Source: Pseudomonas frederiksbergensis
GTDB lineage: Bacteria > Pseudomonadota > Gammaproteobacteria > Pseudomonadales > Pseudomonadaceae
Assembly (NCBI RefSeq): GCF_001874645.1
Contig: NZ_CP017886.1
Location: 4,152,001 to 4,216,000, forward strand
Direction of reading: 5' to 3'
Length of the DNA: 64,000 nucleotides
Shown here: piece by piece, positions 33,994-42,315 of the stretch
Layout of the letters: each line of letters starts with the position of its first letter
Position numbering within the stretch: the first letter of the stretch is position 1
Program-made: the position numbers and the translations under genes
The notes under the pieces: generated by a model
Told to the model about the DNA's origin: nothing
The model's database searches: none
The model's input: only the letters and a program-made list of their open reading frames with translations

Positions 33994-35319
33994 TTACAGG
34001 AACATCTCTCGACTCAACCCATGCCGCTGCATCTTTTCATTGAAGGTCCGGCGCGGCAGTTGCAGTTCTTCCAGCACGGCTTTGATATCGCCCTTATGCC
34101 GGGTCAGTGCGGCTCGCAGGCACTGTGCTTCGAAGGCTTCCTGCTGGGCGGCGAGGGACTGGCCGGGTTCGATACCGACCGGTTCCGGCTCACCCAGGCC
34201 CAGCACCTGGCGCTCGGCGACGTTCGCCAGTTCGCGCACGTTGCCTGGCCAGTCGTGGCTCAGCAACCGACTCAACTGCGGGCCACTCAGGGGGGGGAAG
34301 CTGCGTCCCAGCCTTTGCGCGGCGGCTTGAGCGAAGTGCTCGAACAGCAACGGAATGTCCTCACGCCGTTCGCGCAACGGCGGCAGGCGCAACTCCGCGA
34401 CGTTCAGCCGATACGCCAGGTCTTCGCGAAAACGCCCGGCGCGGGCTTCATCCAGCAGGTCGGGTTTGGTCGCGGCAATGATCCGCAGGTCCACGTGAAT
34501 ACTCTGGTTGGAGCCCAGTCGTTCGAGCTTTTGCTCCTGCAACACCCGCAGCAATTTGACCTGCTGAGCCAGTGGCATGCTTTCGATTTCATCGAGGAAC
34601 AAGGTGCCGCCATCGGCGTATTCAAGCTTGCCGATACGTTTGCCCTGAGCGCCGGTGAAGGCGCCGCTTTCATGGCCGAACAACTCGGCTTCGAACAACT
34701 GCTCGGGGATCGCCGCACAGTTCAGCGCCACGAACGGCTTGTCGGCGCGGGGGCCAAAATCATGCAGGCAACGGGCGACTAACTCTTTGCCGCTGCCGGT
34801 TTCGCCGCGAATCAGCACGTTCACCGGCAGCGCCGCGAGGTCCAGCACTTGGCGGCGCAGGGTTTGCAAACCACGGGAGACGCCGAGCAAGCTGGCGTCG
34901 AGTTTGCTGCGGTTATCGGCCTGCTCGTGCAAAGCGCGGTTTTCCAGCACCAGCCGACGCTTGTCCAGCGCCCGGCGCAGGCTGCTGAGCAAGGTTTCGG
35001 GGCTGAAGGGCTTTTCGAGGAAGTCGTAGGCGCCATCGCGCATGGCTTCAACCGCCATCGGCACATCGCCGTGACCGGTCAGCAGGATCACCGGCAAATC
35101 GGCATCCAGCTGTTGCAACCGGGCCAGGAGTTCCAGGCCGGTCATGCCAGGTATGCGCACATCGCTGAGGATCACCCCGGGAAAGTTCGCCGGCAGCTGT
35201 GCCAGGCATTCATCGGCGCGGCTGAACAGTTGCACGGCGAACCCCGAGAGGCTCAGCCACTGTTCGACGGCATCGCGAATACTGCTTTCATCGTCGACCA
35301 CGATCACTGAGTTCAACAT
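33994..35319 (-). CDS. Sigma54-dependent response regulator, DctD/MifR-like
   Basis: The 441-residue NtrC-class activator has a receiver domain (VVDDESS at residues 7-13, phospho-Asp in LSDVRIPGMTG at about residue 53, Lys in LEKPFSP), an AAA+ domain with Walker A GETGSGKE, the sigma54-contact GAFTGA and Walker B TLFLDEIE, and a C-terminal Fis helix-turn-helix. The gene overlaps the kinase gene by seven bases. Position beside kgtP suggests control of C4/C5-dicarboxylate uptake, as with DctD or MifR. Which of the two is orthologous cannot be settled here. Confidence 0.9.
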   Translation of the reverse strand: MLNSVIVVDDESSIRDAVEQWLSLSGFAVQLFSRADECLAQLPANFPGVILSDVRIPGMTGLELLARLQQLDADLPVILLTGHGDVPMAVEAMRDGAYDFLEKPFSPETLLSSLRRALDKRRLVLENRALHEQADNRSKLDASLLGVSRGLQTLRRQVLDLAALPVNVLIRGETGSGKELVARCLHDFGPRADKPFVALNCAAIPEQLFEAELFGHESGAFTGAQGKRIGKLEYADGGTLFLDEIESMPLAQQVKLLRVLQEQKLERLGSNQSIHVDLRIIAATKPDLLDEARAGRFREDLAYRLNVAELRLPPLRERREDIPLLFEHFAQAAAQRLGRSFPPLSGPQLSRLLSHDWPGNVRELANVAERQVLGLGEPEPVGIEPGQSLAAQQEAFEAQCLRAALTRHKGDIKAVLEELQLPRRTFNEKMQRHGLSREMFL

Positions 35320-37079
35320 TGAATGTGTGCCTCCAGATCGATGGGCAAGGTGAGGGTGAAGACGGCGCCGTCGCCCTGGTTATCGGCGTTAAGACGACCG
35401 CCGAGCTCATGCACGATGGCGAACGATACGGCCAGCCCAAGGCCCAGACCATCACCCACCGGTTTGGTGGTGAAGAACGGATCGAAGACATTTGGCAGGT
35501 CCTGTGGCGCAATACCGCCGCCGCTGTCGGCGACCGTCAGGCGCCACAACTGCTCATCGGCTTCAAGGCGGATCGCCAGGCGTTTGAGCGGTTTGTCACG
35601 CATCGCATCGAGGGCGTTGCGCAGCAGGTTGATCAGCACCTGTTCCAGGCGAATCGCATCGCCGCGAACCCAGGCCGGGCGACTCAGGTGCAACACACAG
35701 TCGATCTGTTCATCGCGCAGCCGAGCGTCGAGCAATTGCAGGGATTGATCGACCACCGCCGCCAGGTCCAGACGCTCGCGCAAACCGCTGGGGCTTTTGC
35801 GCGCGAACGTCTTGAGATGACCGGTGAGGGCGGCCATGCGCGTCAGCATCTCATCCACCGGTCTCAGTGCTTTATACGCGTCGTCGACCCGGCCGTGATC
35901 AAGCAACAGGCGCAAGGTTGCGAGCTGCATGCGCTGGGCAGTGAGTGGCTGGTTGATTTCATGGGCCAGGGCCGCCGACATTTGCCCCAGCGCTGCGAGT
36001 TTGGCCGACTGCACCAGACCGTCCTGAGCGGTGCGCAGGTCGCGGGTACGCTCTTCGACCAAACGTTCAAGCTCTTCGCGGCTGCGCTGACGCAATTTGG
36101 CCAGACGCCAACGCTGACTCAGAAACAGGAGCAAAAACACCAGCGTCAGCCACACCCCGGCGGCCGCTAGCCCGGCGTTACGCAAATCTTCGAAGGCCAC
36201 CTGCGGGCGCCGCAACAGGTGCAAGGTCCAGCCTTCGGCGCTCAAGGGCAGCGATTCCCAGAGATAATCGGCCGCACCGTCGGGGCCGTCGACGTGGGCC
36301 AGATAACTGTTCCCGTCAAAATGCCGAATCGGTTGATGGTCGAGCGGGGTCAGCGGTTGCTTGTCGTATTGGCGAGTGGCTTTGAGCTCGGCGCGATCAG
36401 TCTCCGACAGCGCACCCAGCAGCCGATAGCGCCACCCCGGTTGATTGGCGATAAACACAATGCCCCGCGAATCGCTGACCAGCAGGGTGTCGCTGCCCTG
36501 ACGCCATTCGCGTTCCAGCTCCGGAAACTCGAGTTTCACCACCATGGCGCCGAGAAACTCGCCATTGTCAGCCGTCACCGCACTCGACAGAAAATAACCC
36601 GGAATCCCGCTGGTCACGCCCACCGCGTAAAAACGCCCGGCACCCTGGCTGCGGGTCTGGCTGAAATAGGGGCGAAAGCCATAGTTGTGGCCCACATAAC
36701 TGCTGGGCAAGCGCCAATTGCTGGCGGCGACGGCCAGGCCGGTGTGATCCAGCAGTTCCAGGGTAGACGACTGGGCGGCGCCGTTGATCCTCTCCAATTT
36801 ACGGTTAAGGGCATCCTGTTGATCAGCACTCACCGGGCCATCGAGTGCGGCGCGCAACTCCGGATCCAGCGCCAGCACGGCGGGCAGGGTGCGGTAGCGT
36901 TCGATCAGGGTGTGCAGGGAGTTGGCATACAGCACCAGTTGCTGATTGGCGCGGGCGGCATCGTCGACCTGGGCCTGGCGTTCGGCGTGGCGCATGGCAA
37001 GGCCGGCCGCCAACGCAGCGCCGGCGAGGATCAGCAGGATGTACAGCGTCAGGCGTAATGGCCGGGGAATCGCAAGCAT
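35313..37079 (-). CDS. Sensor histidine kinase, DctB/MifS-like
   Basis: The 588-residue inner-membrane kinase has a membrane segment at about 8-27, a periplasmic dCache-like sensor domain (about 40-290, with HNYGFRPYFSQT and GIPGYFLSSAV typical of DctB), a second membrane segment at about 300-320, a coiled linker, HisKA with LGQMSAALAHEINQPL, and an HATPase domain (GDGLGLGLAVSFAIV). The start at 37079 (MLAIPRPLRL) puts basic residues before the first membrane segment. It probably senses a dicarboxylate and phosphorylates the overlapping response regulator. Confidence 0.9.
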   Translation of the reverse strand: MLAIPRPLRLTLYILLILAGAALAAGLAMRHAERQAQVDDAARANQQLVLYANSLHTLIERYRTLPAVLALDPELRAALDGPVSADQQDALNRKLERINGAAQSSTLELLDHTGLAVAASNWRLPSSYVGHNYGFRPYFSQTRSQGAGRFYAVGVTSGIPGYFLSSAVTADNGEFLGAMVVKLEFPELEREWRQGSDTLLVSDSRGIVFIANQPGWRYRLLGALSETDRAELKATRQYDKQPLTPLDHQPIRHFDGNSYLAHVDGPDGAADYLWESLPLSAEGWTLHLLRRPQVAFEDLRNAGLAAAGVWLTLVFLLLFLSQRWRLAKLRQRSREELERLVEERTRDLRTAQDGLVQSAKLAALGQMSAALAHEINQPLTAQRMQLATLRLLLDHGRVDDAYKALRPVDEMLTRMAALTGHLKTFARKSPSGLRERLDLAAVVDQSLQLLDARLRDEQIDCVLHLSRPAWVRGDAIRLEQVLINLLRNALDAMRDKPLKRLAIRLEADEQLWRLTVADSGGGIAPQDLPNVFDPFFTTKPVGDGLGLGLAVSFAIVHELGGRLNADNQGDGAVFTLTLPIDLEAHIQC

Positions 37080-37177
37080 GGCGTAAGAAACAGTCAGCAA
37101 TACGGGCGCGCACCATAGCATGCAGTGATGCAGGAGTACTTCACCAAAGACACCGTCGGCCAGCGCGAATGGAAAAC

Positions 37178-37220
37178 AAAAAAAGCCGCACTGTTTTTGC
37201 AAACAGTGCGGCTTTCTTTT
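37178..37220 (-). terminator. Rho-independent terminator after fumarase
   Basis: Stem GCCGCACTGTTT / AAACAGTGCGGC with a TTGC loop, A-run on one side and T-rich sequence on the other. It isolates the fumarase transcript from the kinase gene. Confidence 0.9.
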
Positions 37221-37235
37221 CCAACGGCTAAATGC

Positions 37236-38759
37236 TTACTGCACTTCTACCGCCAGGCTTTCACTGATTTTCTTCTGCCAGATGGCAGGTCCCGTGATGT
37301 GCACCGACTCGCCCTTGCTGTCGACCGCAACAGTCACGGGCATGTCTTTGACATCGAACTCGTAGATTGCTTCCATGCCCAGTTCGGCGAAAGCCACCAC
37401 GCGGGACTTCTTGATCGCTTGCGCCACCAGGTAAGCCGCGCCGCCCACTGCCATCAAGTAAACGGCTTTGTGGTCCTTGATCGCTTCGATCGCGGTCGGG
37501 CCGCGTTCGGATTTACCGATCATGCCCAACAGGCCGGTTTGCTCGAGGATCTGACGGGTGAACTTGTCCATCCGCGTGGCCGTGGTCGGGCCAGCCGGGC
37601 CAACCACTTCTTCACGCACCGGATCAACCGGGCCGACGTAGTAGATGAAGCGGCCCTTGAGGTCTACCGGCAGGGTTTCACCTTTGTTCAGCATCTCGAC
37701 CATGCGCTTGTGCGCAGCGTCGCGACCGGTGAGCATTTTGCCGTTGAGCAGGACGGTTTCGCCCGGCTTCCAGCTCTGCACTTCTTCCGGCGTGAGGGTG
37801 TCGAGGTTGACGCGACGGGCCGACGGGCCGGCTTCCCAGACGATTTCCGGGTAGGCGTCCAGCGGTGGCGCTTCCAGCGAGGCCGGGCCGGTGCCGTCGA
37901 GCACGAAGTGCGCGTGACGGGTGGCGGCGCAGTTGGGGATCATGCACACCGGCAACGAAGCGGCGTGGGTCGGGTAATCCATGATCTTCACGTCGAGCAC
38001 GGTGGTCAGGCCACCCAGGCCCTGAGCGCCGATGCCCAGCTGGTTGACCTTCTCGAACAGCTCCAGGCGCATCTCTTCGATACGGTTGGACGGGCCGCGC
38101 TTTTTCAGCTCGTGAATGTCGATGGATTCCATCAACACTTCCTTGGCCATGACTGCGGCTTTCTCGGCGGTGCCGCCGATGCCGATGCCGAGCATGCCCG
38201 GAGGGCACCAGCCAGCGCCCATGGTCGGAACGGTCTTGAGCACCCAGTCAACGATCGAGTCGGACGGGTTGAGCATGGCCATTTTCGATTTGTTCTCGGA
38301 GCCGCCGCCCTTGGCGGCCACGTCGACTTCCACGGTGTTACCCGGAACGATCGAGTAGTGGATCACCGCCGGGGTGTTGTCCTTGGTGTTTTTGCGAGCG
38401 CCTGCCGGGTCGGCGAGGATCGAAGCACGCAGGACGTTTTCCGGCAGGTTGTAGGCGCGACGCACGCCTTCGTTGATCATGTCGTCCAGTCCCATGGTCG
38501 CGCCATCCCAGCGCACGTCCATACCCACACGGACAAACACGGTGACGATGCCGGTGTCCTGGCAGATTGGGCGGTGGCCGGTGGCACACATGCGCGAGTT
38601 GATCAGGATCTGCGCGATCGAATCGCGGGCTGCCGGCGATTCTTCACGCAGGTAGGCCTCGTGCATCGCCTGGATGAAATCCACGGGGTGGTAGTAGGAA
38701 ATGAACTGCAGGGCGTCAGCAACGCTCTGAATCAGGTCGTCTTGCTTGATCACGGTCAT
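37236..38759 (-). CDS. fumA: Class I fumarate hydratase (4Fe-4S)
   Basis: The 507-residue TCA-cycle enzyme interconverts fumarate and malate using an oxygen-sensitive 4Fe-4S cluster. Candidate cluster cysteines lie in CATGHRPICQDTG, AGWCPPGMLGIGIGG and IPNCAATRHAHF. The length fits the single-subunit class I enzyme. AGAGGAG precedes the ATG at 38759, so the ten-codon extension to 38789 is rejected. From memory this is the position of PA4333. A pairing of an oxygen-sensitive and an oxygen-stable fumarase is usual in Pseudomonas; the class II enzyme is not in view. Confidence 0.95.
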   Translation of the reverse strand: MTVIKQDDLIQSVADALQFISYYHPVDFIQAMHEAYLREESPAARDSIAQILINSRMCATGHRPICQDTGIVTVFVRVGMDVRWDGATMGLDDMINEGVRRAYNLPENVLRASILADPAGARKNTKDNTPAVIHYSIVPGNTVEVDVAAKGGGSENKSKMAMLNPSDSIVDWVLKTVPTMGAGWCPPGMLGIGIGGTAEKAAVMAKEVLMESIDIHELKKRGPSNRIEEMRLELFEKVNQLGIGAQGLGGLTTVLDVKIMDYPTHAASLPVCMIPNCAATRHAHFVLDGTGPASLEAPPLDAYPEIVWEAGPSARRVNLDTLTPEEVQSWKPGETVLLNGKMLTGRDAAHKRMVEMLNKGETLPVDLKGRFIYYVGPVDPVREEVVGPAGPTTATRMDKFTRQILEQTGLLGMIGKSERGPTAIEAIKDHKAVYLMAVGGAAYLVAQAIKKSRVVAFAELGMEAIYEFDVKDMPVTVAVDSKGESVHITGPAIWQKKISESLAVEVQ

Positions 38760-38875
38760 GAGTCGCGCTCCTCTAAAAGACGGGAACATTCAATAAGGTG
38801 CTTGCAGTTGGGGTGCATCGGTCGGCTGCAAACACCTTTACAAGGCACGCCGGGGTTGCTGGCGCGACGCTAAAA

Positions 38876-38898
38876 AGGCGCGGCAGTATACCGCGCCT
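38876..38898 (-). promoter_or_regulatory. GC-rich hairpin with TATACT in the fumarase leader
   Basis: On the minus strand GGCGCGGTATACTGCCGCGCC is a 7-bp-stem hairpin whose loop is a perfect -10 box (TATACT), followed by TTTTT. It lies about 115-140 bases before the fumarase start. It could be the promoter or a leader terminator; no good -35 was found. Confidence 0.35.
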
Positions 38899-38985
38899 CG
38901 GGTTTCGGCACATCCGTTGGCGATCAAACGAAGGTCGCCTGTCTCTCTTGCCATACTTGCTTCTATGTTCCTCCTGCCACACTCG

Positions 38986-39073
38986 CGTAGGAGCTGCCGC
39001 AGGCTGCGATCTTTTCGTTCGCCGCGCGCGAATCAAAGATCAAAAGATCGCAGCCTTCGGCAGCTCCTACGGG
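38986..39073. repeat. REP pair
   Basis: CGTAGGAGCTGCCGCAGG arm and inverse (CCTTCGGCAGCTCCTACG). It lies in a 429-base divergent gap (38760-39188) that otherwise holds the fumarase leader hairpin and probable promoters of the diguanylate cyclase gene. Confidence 0.95.
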
Positions 39074-39188
39074 GTGGTAGTCGACGGCTGCCAGAGGCCT
39101 CAAAAATTGAATGGTCATTTTTGGGACGCAACACTAAAGTGACATCTGGCCTTTAGGGTAGGACGCTCTTATCAGCCCCCTTCGCACG

Positions 39189-40307
39189 GTGAGTCAACGA
39201 TTGACCCATAACGCTCTCCAGAGTCTGTTGCTCAAGCGCTTTATTCTGGCGACGGGTACGTATGCGCTGGCGTTATTGCTGCTGTGGCTGGCGATTCTCA
39301 GTGGTCACTATCAAGGGCCGGTGCGCAGTGCGGTGATCGGCACGGTGCTGGTGATGCTCAGCCAGTCGGTGTTGTTCGCGGTGTTTTTCAGCGGGCGCAA
39401 TCAGCGCTTCTCCGACCCCAGCCTGACTGAGGTTCAGGTGCTCCTGGGGCTTGGCTGGCAGACCTGGCTGATGGCTCATCTGGACTCGGCCCGTGGCGCC
39501 TTTCTGGTGTTTTACCTATTGATTCTGTTATTCGGCCTGTTCCATTTGCCGCGTCGGGCATTCGTCCGATGCGCGGTATTGGTTTTTATCAGCTTTGCGG
39601 GCCTTAACCTCTGGGAAGGCTATCACCTCGAACTGGCCGACCCGACCCTGGCGGCGCTGCAAGTCTGCGTGTTGTTCATCGTGCTGGTCTGGCTGACGCT
39701 GTACGCCAGCTACGTTCAGACCTCACGCAATCGCATGCGCAAGCGGCGGTTTGCCTTGCAGGCGCATCAAGACACCTTGCGCGGGATGATGCGCCAACTC
39801 GAAGACCTGGCGGCCACCGACGAACTCACCGGGCTGTTCAACCGTCGGCATTTTATACGCCTGGCCTCGCGCGAACTGCACAGCATGGAAGAGGGCGCGG
39901 TGCATGGTCTGGCACTGATTGACCTCGACCATTTCAAACGCATCAACGACAGGCATGGCCATGCGGCTGGCGATCAAGTGTTGCAGGCGTTCGCCGCCGT
40001 CGCCACGGCCTGCCTGCGCGAAGATGATGTACTGGCGCGTTATGGCGGCGAGGAATTTGTGTTGTTGCTACCCGATTGTGATCCCGAGCGCCTGACCTCC
40101 TGCTGCGAGCGGCTGCGCATCGCCTTTACCGAGGTCGAACTGATCGGTCTGCACGTGCAGGACCTGAGCCTGTCCGCCGGCATGACCTTGCTTGAACCGG
40201 GCGACCCTCTGGATGACGCCTTGCAGCGTGCCGATCAGGCGCTTTACCGCGCCAAGCGTGGCGGTCGCAATCGCTGCGCTGCGGCCTGGGAAAACGTCGA
40301 TGCCTGA
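39189..40307 (+). CDS. sadC: Membrane diguanylate cyclase, SadC-like
   Basis: The 372-residue protein has five to six hydrophobic segments (residues about 15-190), a short coiled linker (about 195-215) and a GGDEF domain with the active form RYGGEEFVLLL, so cyclic-di-GMP synthesis is expected. The RxxD inhibitory site is not evident at its usual place. Gene order (fumarase, this, ferredoxin reductase, enoyl-CoA hydratase, pykA) matches P. aeruginosa sadC, which promotes surface attachment; this protein is about 110 residues shorter than the SadC length I recall. The start is a GTG with a weak ribosome-binding site, so an alternative TTG or GTG start is possible. Confidence 0.8.
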   Translation: MSQRLTHNALQSLLLKRFILATGTYALALLLLWLAILSGHYQGPVRSAVIGTVLVMLSQSVLFAVFFSGRNQRFSDPSLTEVQVLLGLGWQTWLMAHLDSARGAFLVFYLLILLFGLFHLPRRAFVRCAVLVFISFAGLNLWEGYHLELADPTLAALQVCVLFIVLVWLTLYASYVQTSRNRMRKRRFALQAHQDTLRGMMRQLEDLAATDELTGLFNRRHFIRLASRELHSMEEGAVHGLALIDLDHFKRINDRHGHAAGDQVLQAFAAVATACLREDDVLARYGGEEFVLLLPDCDPERLTSCCERLRIAFTEVELIGLHVQDLSLSAGMTLLEPGDPLDDALQRADQALYRAKRGGRNRCAAAWENVDA

Positions 40308-41235
40308 GTTACGTGTTGGCGAGCGCCAGTGGTCGGTGGCGGCGGGCAGCAATCTGCTCGATGCCTTGAACCAGAACGGTATGCACGTGCCTTACAGTTG
40401 CCGCGCCGGCAGTTGTCATGCGTGCCTGGTGCAGTGCATCAAAGGTGAGGTGAGCGACCGGCGCCCCGATGCGCTGAGCGCCGAGCAGCGTCAGCAAGGT
40501 TGGCGGCTGGCCTGTCAGTGCGAGGTCGTCGATGACCTGCACGTGGCGGTGTTCGATCCGCTGCGCGACGGCTTGCCGGCCACTGTCGAAGCCGCCGACT
40601 GGTTAAGTGCCAGTGTGTTGCGCCTGCGATTGCAGCCTGAGCGACCCTTGCGCTATCAGGCCGGTCAGCATCTGGTGCTGTGGGCCGGGAGCGTGGCGCG
40701 GCCGTATTCGCTGGCCAGTCTGCCGCAGGAAGATCGTTTTCTGGAGTTTCACCTCGACTGTCGCTTGCCGGGCGAATTCAGCGATGCGGCACGGTTGCTG
40801 AAGATCGGCGACCCGATCCGTCTGGGCGAGTTGCGCGGCGGTGCACTGCATTACGACCCCGACTGGCAAACCCAACCGCTGTGGCTGCTGGCGGCCGGCA
40901 CCGGATTGGCGCCGTTGTTCGGCGTATTGCGCGAAGCGTTGCGCCAGGATCATCAAGGCCCTATCCGGGTGATTCACCTGGCCCATGATGCCAGCGAGCA
41001 TTACCTGGCCAAACCCTTGGCGGCGCTGGCGGCACACCGTCCCAACCTGAGTATCGAATTGCTGACGGCGGCTGAGCTGACAGCGGCTTTGGCGCAATTG
41101 CGCCTTGTTTCCCGGCAAACCCTGGCTTTACTCTGCGGGCACCCTGACAGTGTCGATGCCTTCGCCCGGCGCCTGTACCTGGCGGGGCTGCCGCGCAATC
41201 AACTATTGGCCGATGTCTTCGTGCCGCGTGGTTGA
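40300..41235 (+). CDS. 2Fe-2S ferredoxin/flavin reductase
   Basis: The 311-residue electron-transfer protein combines an N-terminal plant-type 2Fe-2S ferredoxin domain (CRAGSCHAC with a fourth Cys in RLACQC) with a C-terminal FAD/NAD(P)H domain (RPYSLAS for FAD; LLAAGTGLAPLFG for the nucleotide). Enzymes of this shape pass electrons from NAD(P)H to an oxygenase or flavin. Its ATG lies inside the last codons of the diguanylate cyclase gene (8-base overlap), so the two are translationally coupled. The physiological partner is unknown. Confidence 0.9.
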   Translation: MPELRVGERQWSVAAGSNLLDALNQNGMHVPYSCRAGSCHACLVQCIKGEVSDRRPDALSAEQRQQGWRLACQCEVVDDLHVAVFDPLRDGLPATVEAADWLSASVLRLRLQPERPLRYQAGQHLVLWAGSVARPYSLASLPQEDRFLEFHLDCRLPGEFSDAARLLKIGDPIRLGELRGGALHYDPDWQTQPLWLLAAGTGLAPLFGVLREALRQDHQGPIRVIHLAHDASEHYLAKPLAALAAHRPNLSIELLTAAELTAALAQLRLVSRQTLALLCGHPDSVDAFARRLYLAGLPRNQLLADVFVPRG

Positions 41236-41263
41236 ACGCGAAATCACTTTCACGAGACTCACC

Positions 41264-42013
41264 ATGACGAACGCCATCCTGCTGGAACGTGAGTGCGGGC
41301 TGCTGACCTTGCGCCTGAACCGCCCGGACAAGAAAAACGCCCTCACCCGCGCCATGTACAGTCAGTTGGCGGACGCCCTGCAACAGGCCGACGCCAACCC
41401 CGAGATCAACGCCATATTGATCACCGGCAGTAGCCAATGCTTCACCGCTGGCAACGACATCGCCGACTTCCTCGAAGAGCCGCCGAGCGACCTCGCCAGC
41501 CCGGTGTTCCAGTTCATGCGCAGCCTGCTGGAATGCCGCAAGCCGGTGATCGCCGCCGTGGCCGGTGCTGCCGTGGGCATTGGCACGACCCTGCTGTTGC
41601 ATTGCGATCTGGTGTACATCAGCGCCGACGCGAAGTTGCGCATGCCCTTCGTCAACCTCGGGCTGTGCCCGGAGTTTGGTTCGAGCCTGATCCTGCCGCG
41701 CTTGCTCGGGCAGGCCAAAGCGGCAGAATTGTTGCTGCTCGGCGAGGGGTTCAGTGGTGAACAGGCCGCCGAATGGGGCATCGCCACTGCGGCGTTGTCC
41801 AATGGCGAAGCCGCATTGGCCAAAGCGCGGGAGATGGCGCTGCGCTTCGAAACACTGGCGCCCGAAGCGGTGCGTATCAGCAAACAGCTGATGAAAGCCC
41901 CGGATCGGGAGCAACTGCGCACAGTGATCGAGGAGGAGGGCAACCTGTTTGTTCAACGGCTGCGTTCGCCGGAAGCGATTGCGGCGTTGTCGGGGTTTAT
42001 CAACAGAACCTGA
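41264..42013 (+). CDS. Enoyl-CoA hydratase/isomerase family protein
   Basis: The 249-residue crotonase-fold enzyme has the CoA/oxyanion segments FTAGNDIADF and AGAAVGIGTTLLLHCDL. LNRPDKKNALT near the start and the single Glu in GLCPEFGSS, without the second catalytic Glu in the usual place, point to the enoyl-CoA isomerase side of the family. It starts 28 bases after the reductase stop and is probably co-transcribed. The specific acyl chain is unknown. Confidence 0.85.
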   Translation: MTNAILLERECGLLTLRLNRPDKKNALTRAMYSQLADALQQADANPEINAILITGSSQCFTAGNDIADFLEEPPSDLASPVFQFMRSLLECRKPVIAAVAGAAVGIGTTLLLHCDLVYISADAKLRMPFVNLGLCPEFGSSLILPRLLGQAKAAELLLLGEGFSGEQAAEWGIATAALSNGEAALAKAREMALRFETLAPEAVRISKQLMKAPDREQLRTVIEEEGNLFVQRLRSPEAIAALSGFINRT

Positions 42014-42026
42014 AGGTTGCAGGCCC

Positions 42027-42180
42027 GCCCGTAGCAGCTGCCGAGCCTGCGAGGCGGCGTTCGAGGACGAAGTCCTCGTAAATCCTGCATGCGCGGTTTT
42101 ACTGAAAGAACGCGTTGCCTGATTTTACGGCTGCTTCGCAGCCGAACGCCGCCTCGCAGGCTCGACAGCTGCTACGGGGG
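42027..42180. repeat. Long second-family REP pair
   Basis: CCCGTAGCAGCTGCCGAGCC arm and inverse (CTCGACAGCTGCTACGGGGG) with extended GGCGGCGTTCG / CGAACGCCGCC arms and an inner hairpin. It fills most of the 302-base convergent gap before pykA. Confidence 0.85.
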
Positions 42181-42260
42181 GCTGCACTGTATTTCAACGT
42201 TATGTAGATACTTGGGCTTTAGATCGTTCCCAAGCGGTGGAACGATCATTGCGCCGCAAA

Positions 42261-42296
42261 CGAAAAAGCCCCGGCATTCACATGCCGGGGCTTTTG
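42261..42296. terminator. pykA terminator, bidirectional
   Basis: Stem AAGCCCCGGCAT / ATGCCGGGGCTT, loop TCAC, with A- and T-runs on both sides. Confidence 0.95.
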
Positions 42297-42315
42297 CGAT
42301 TCAGCCGTCCGTGAC

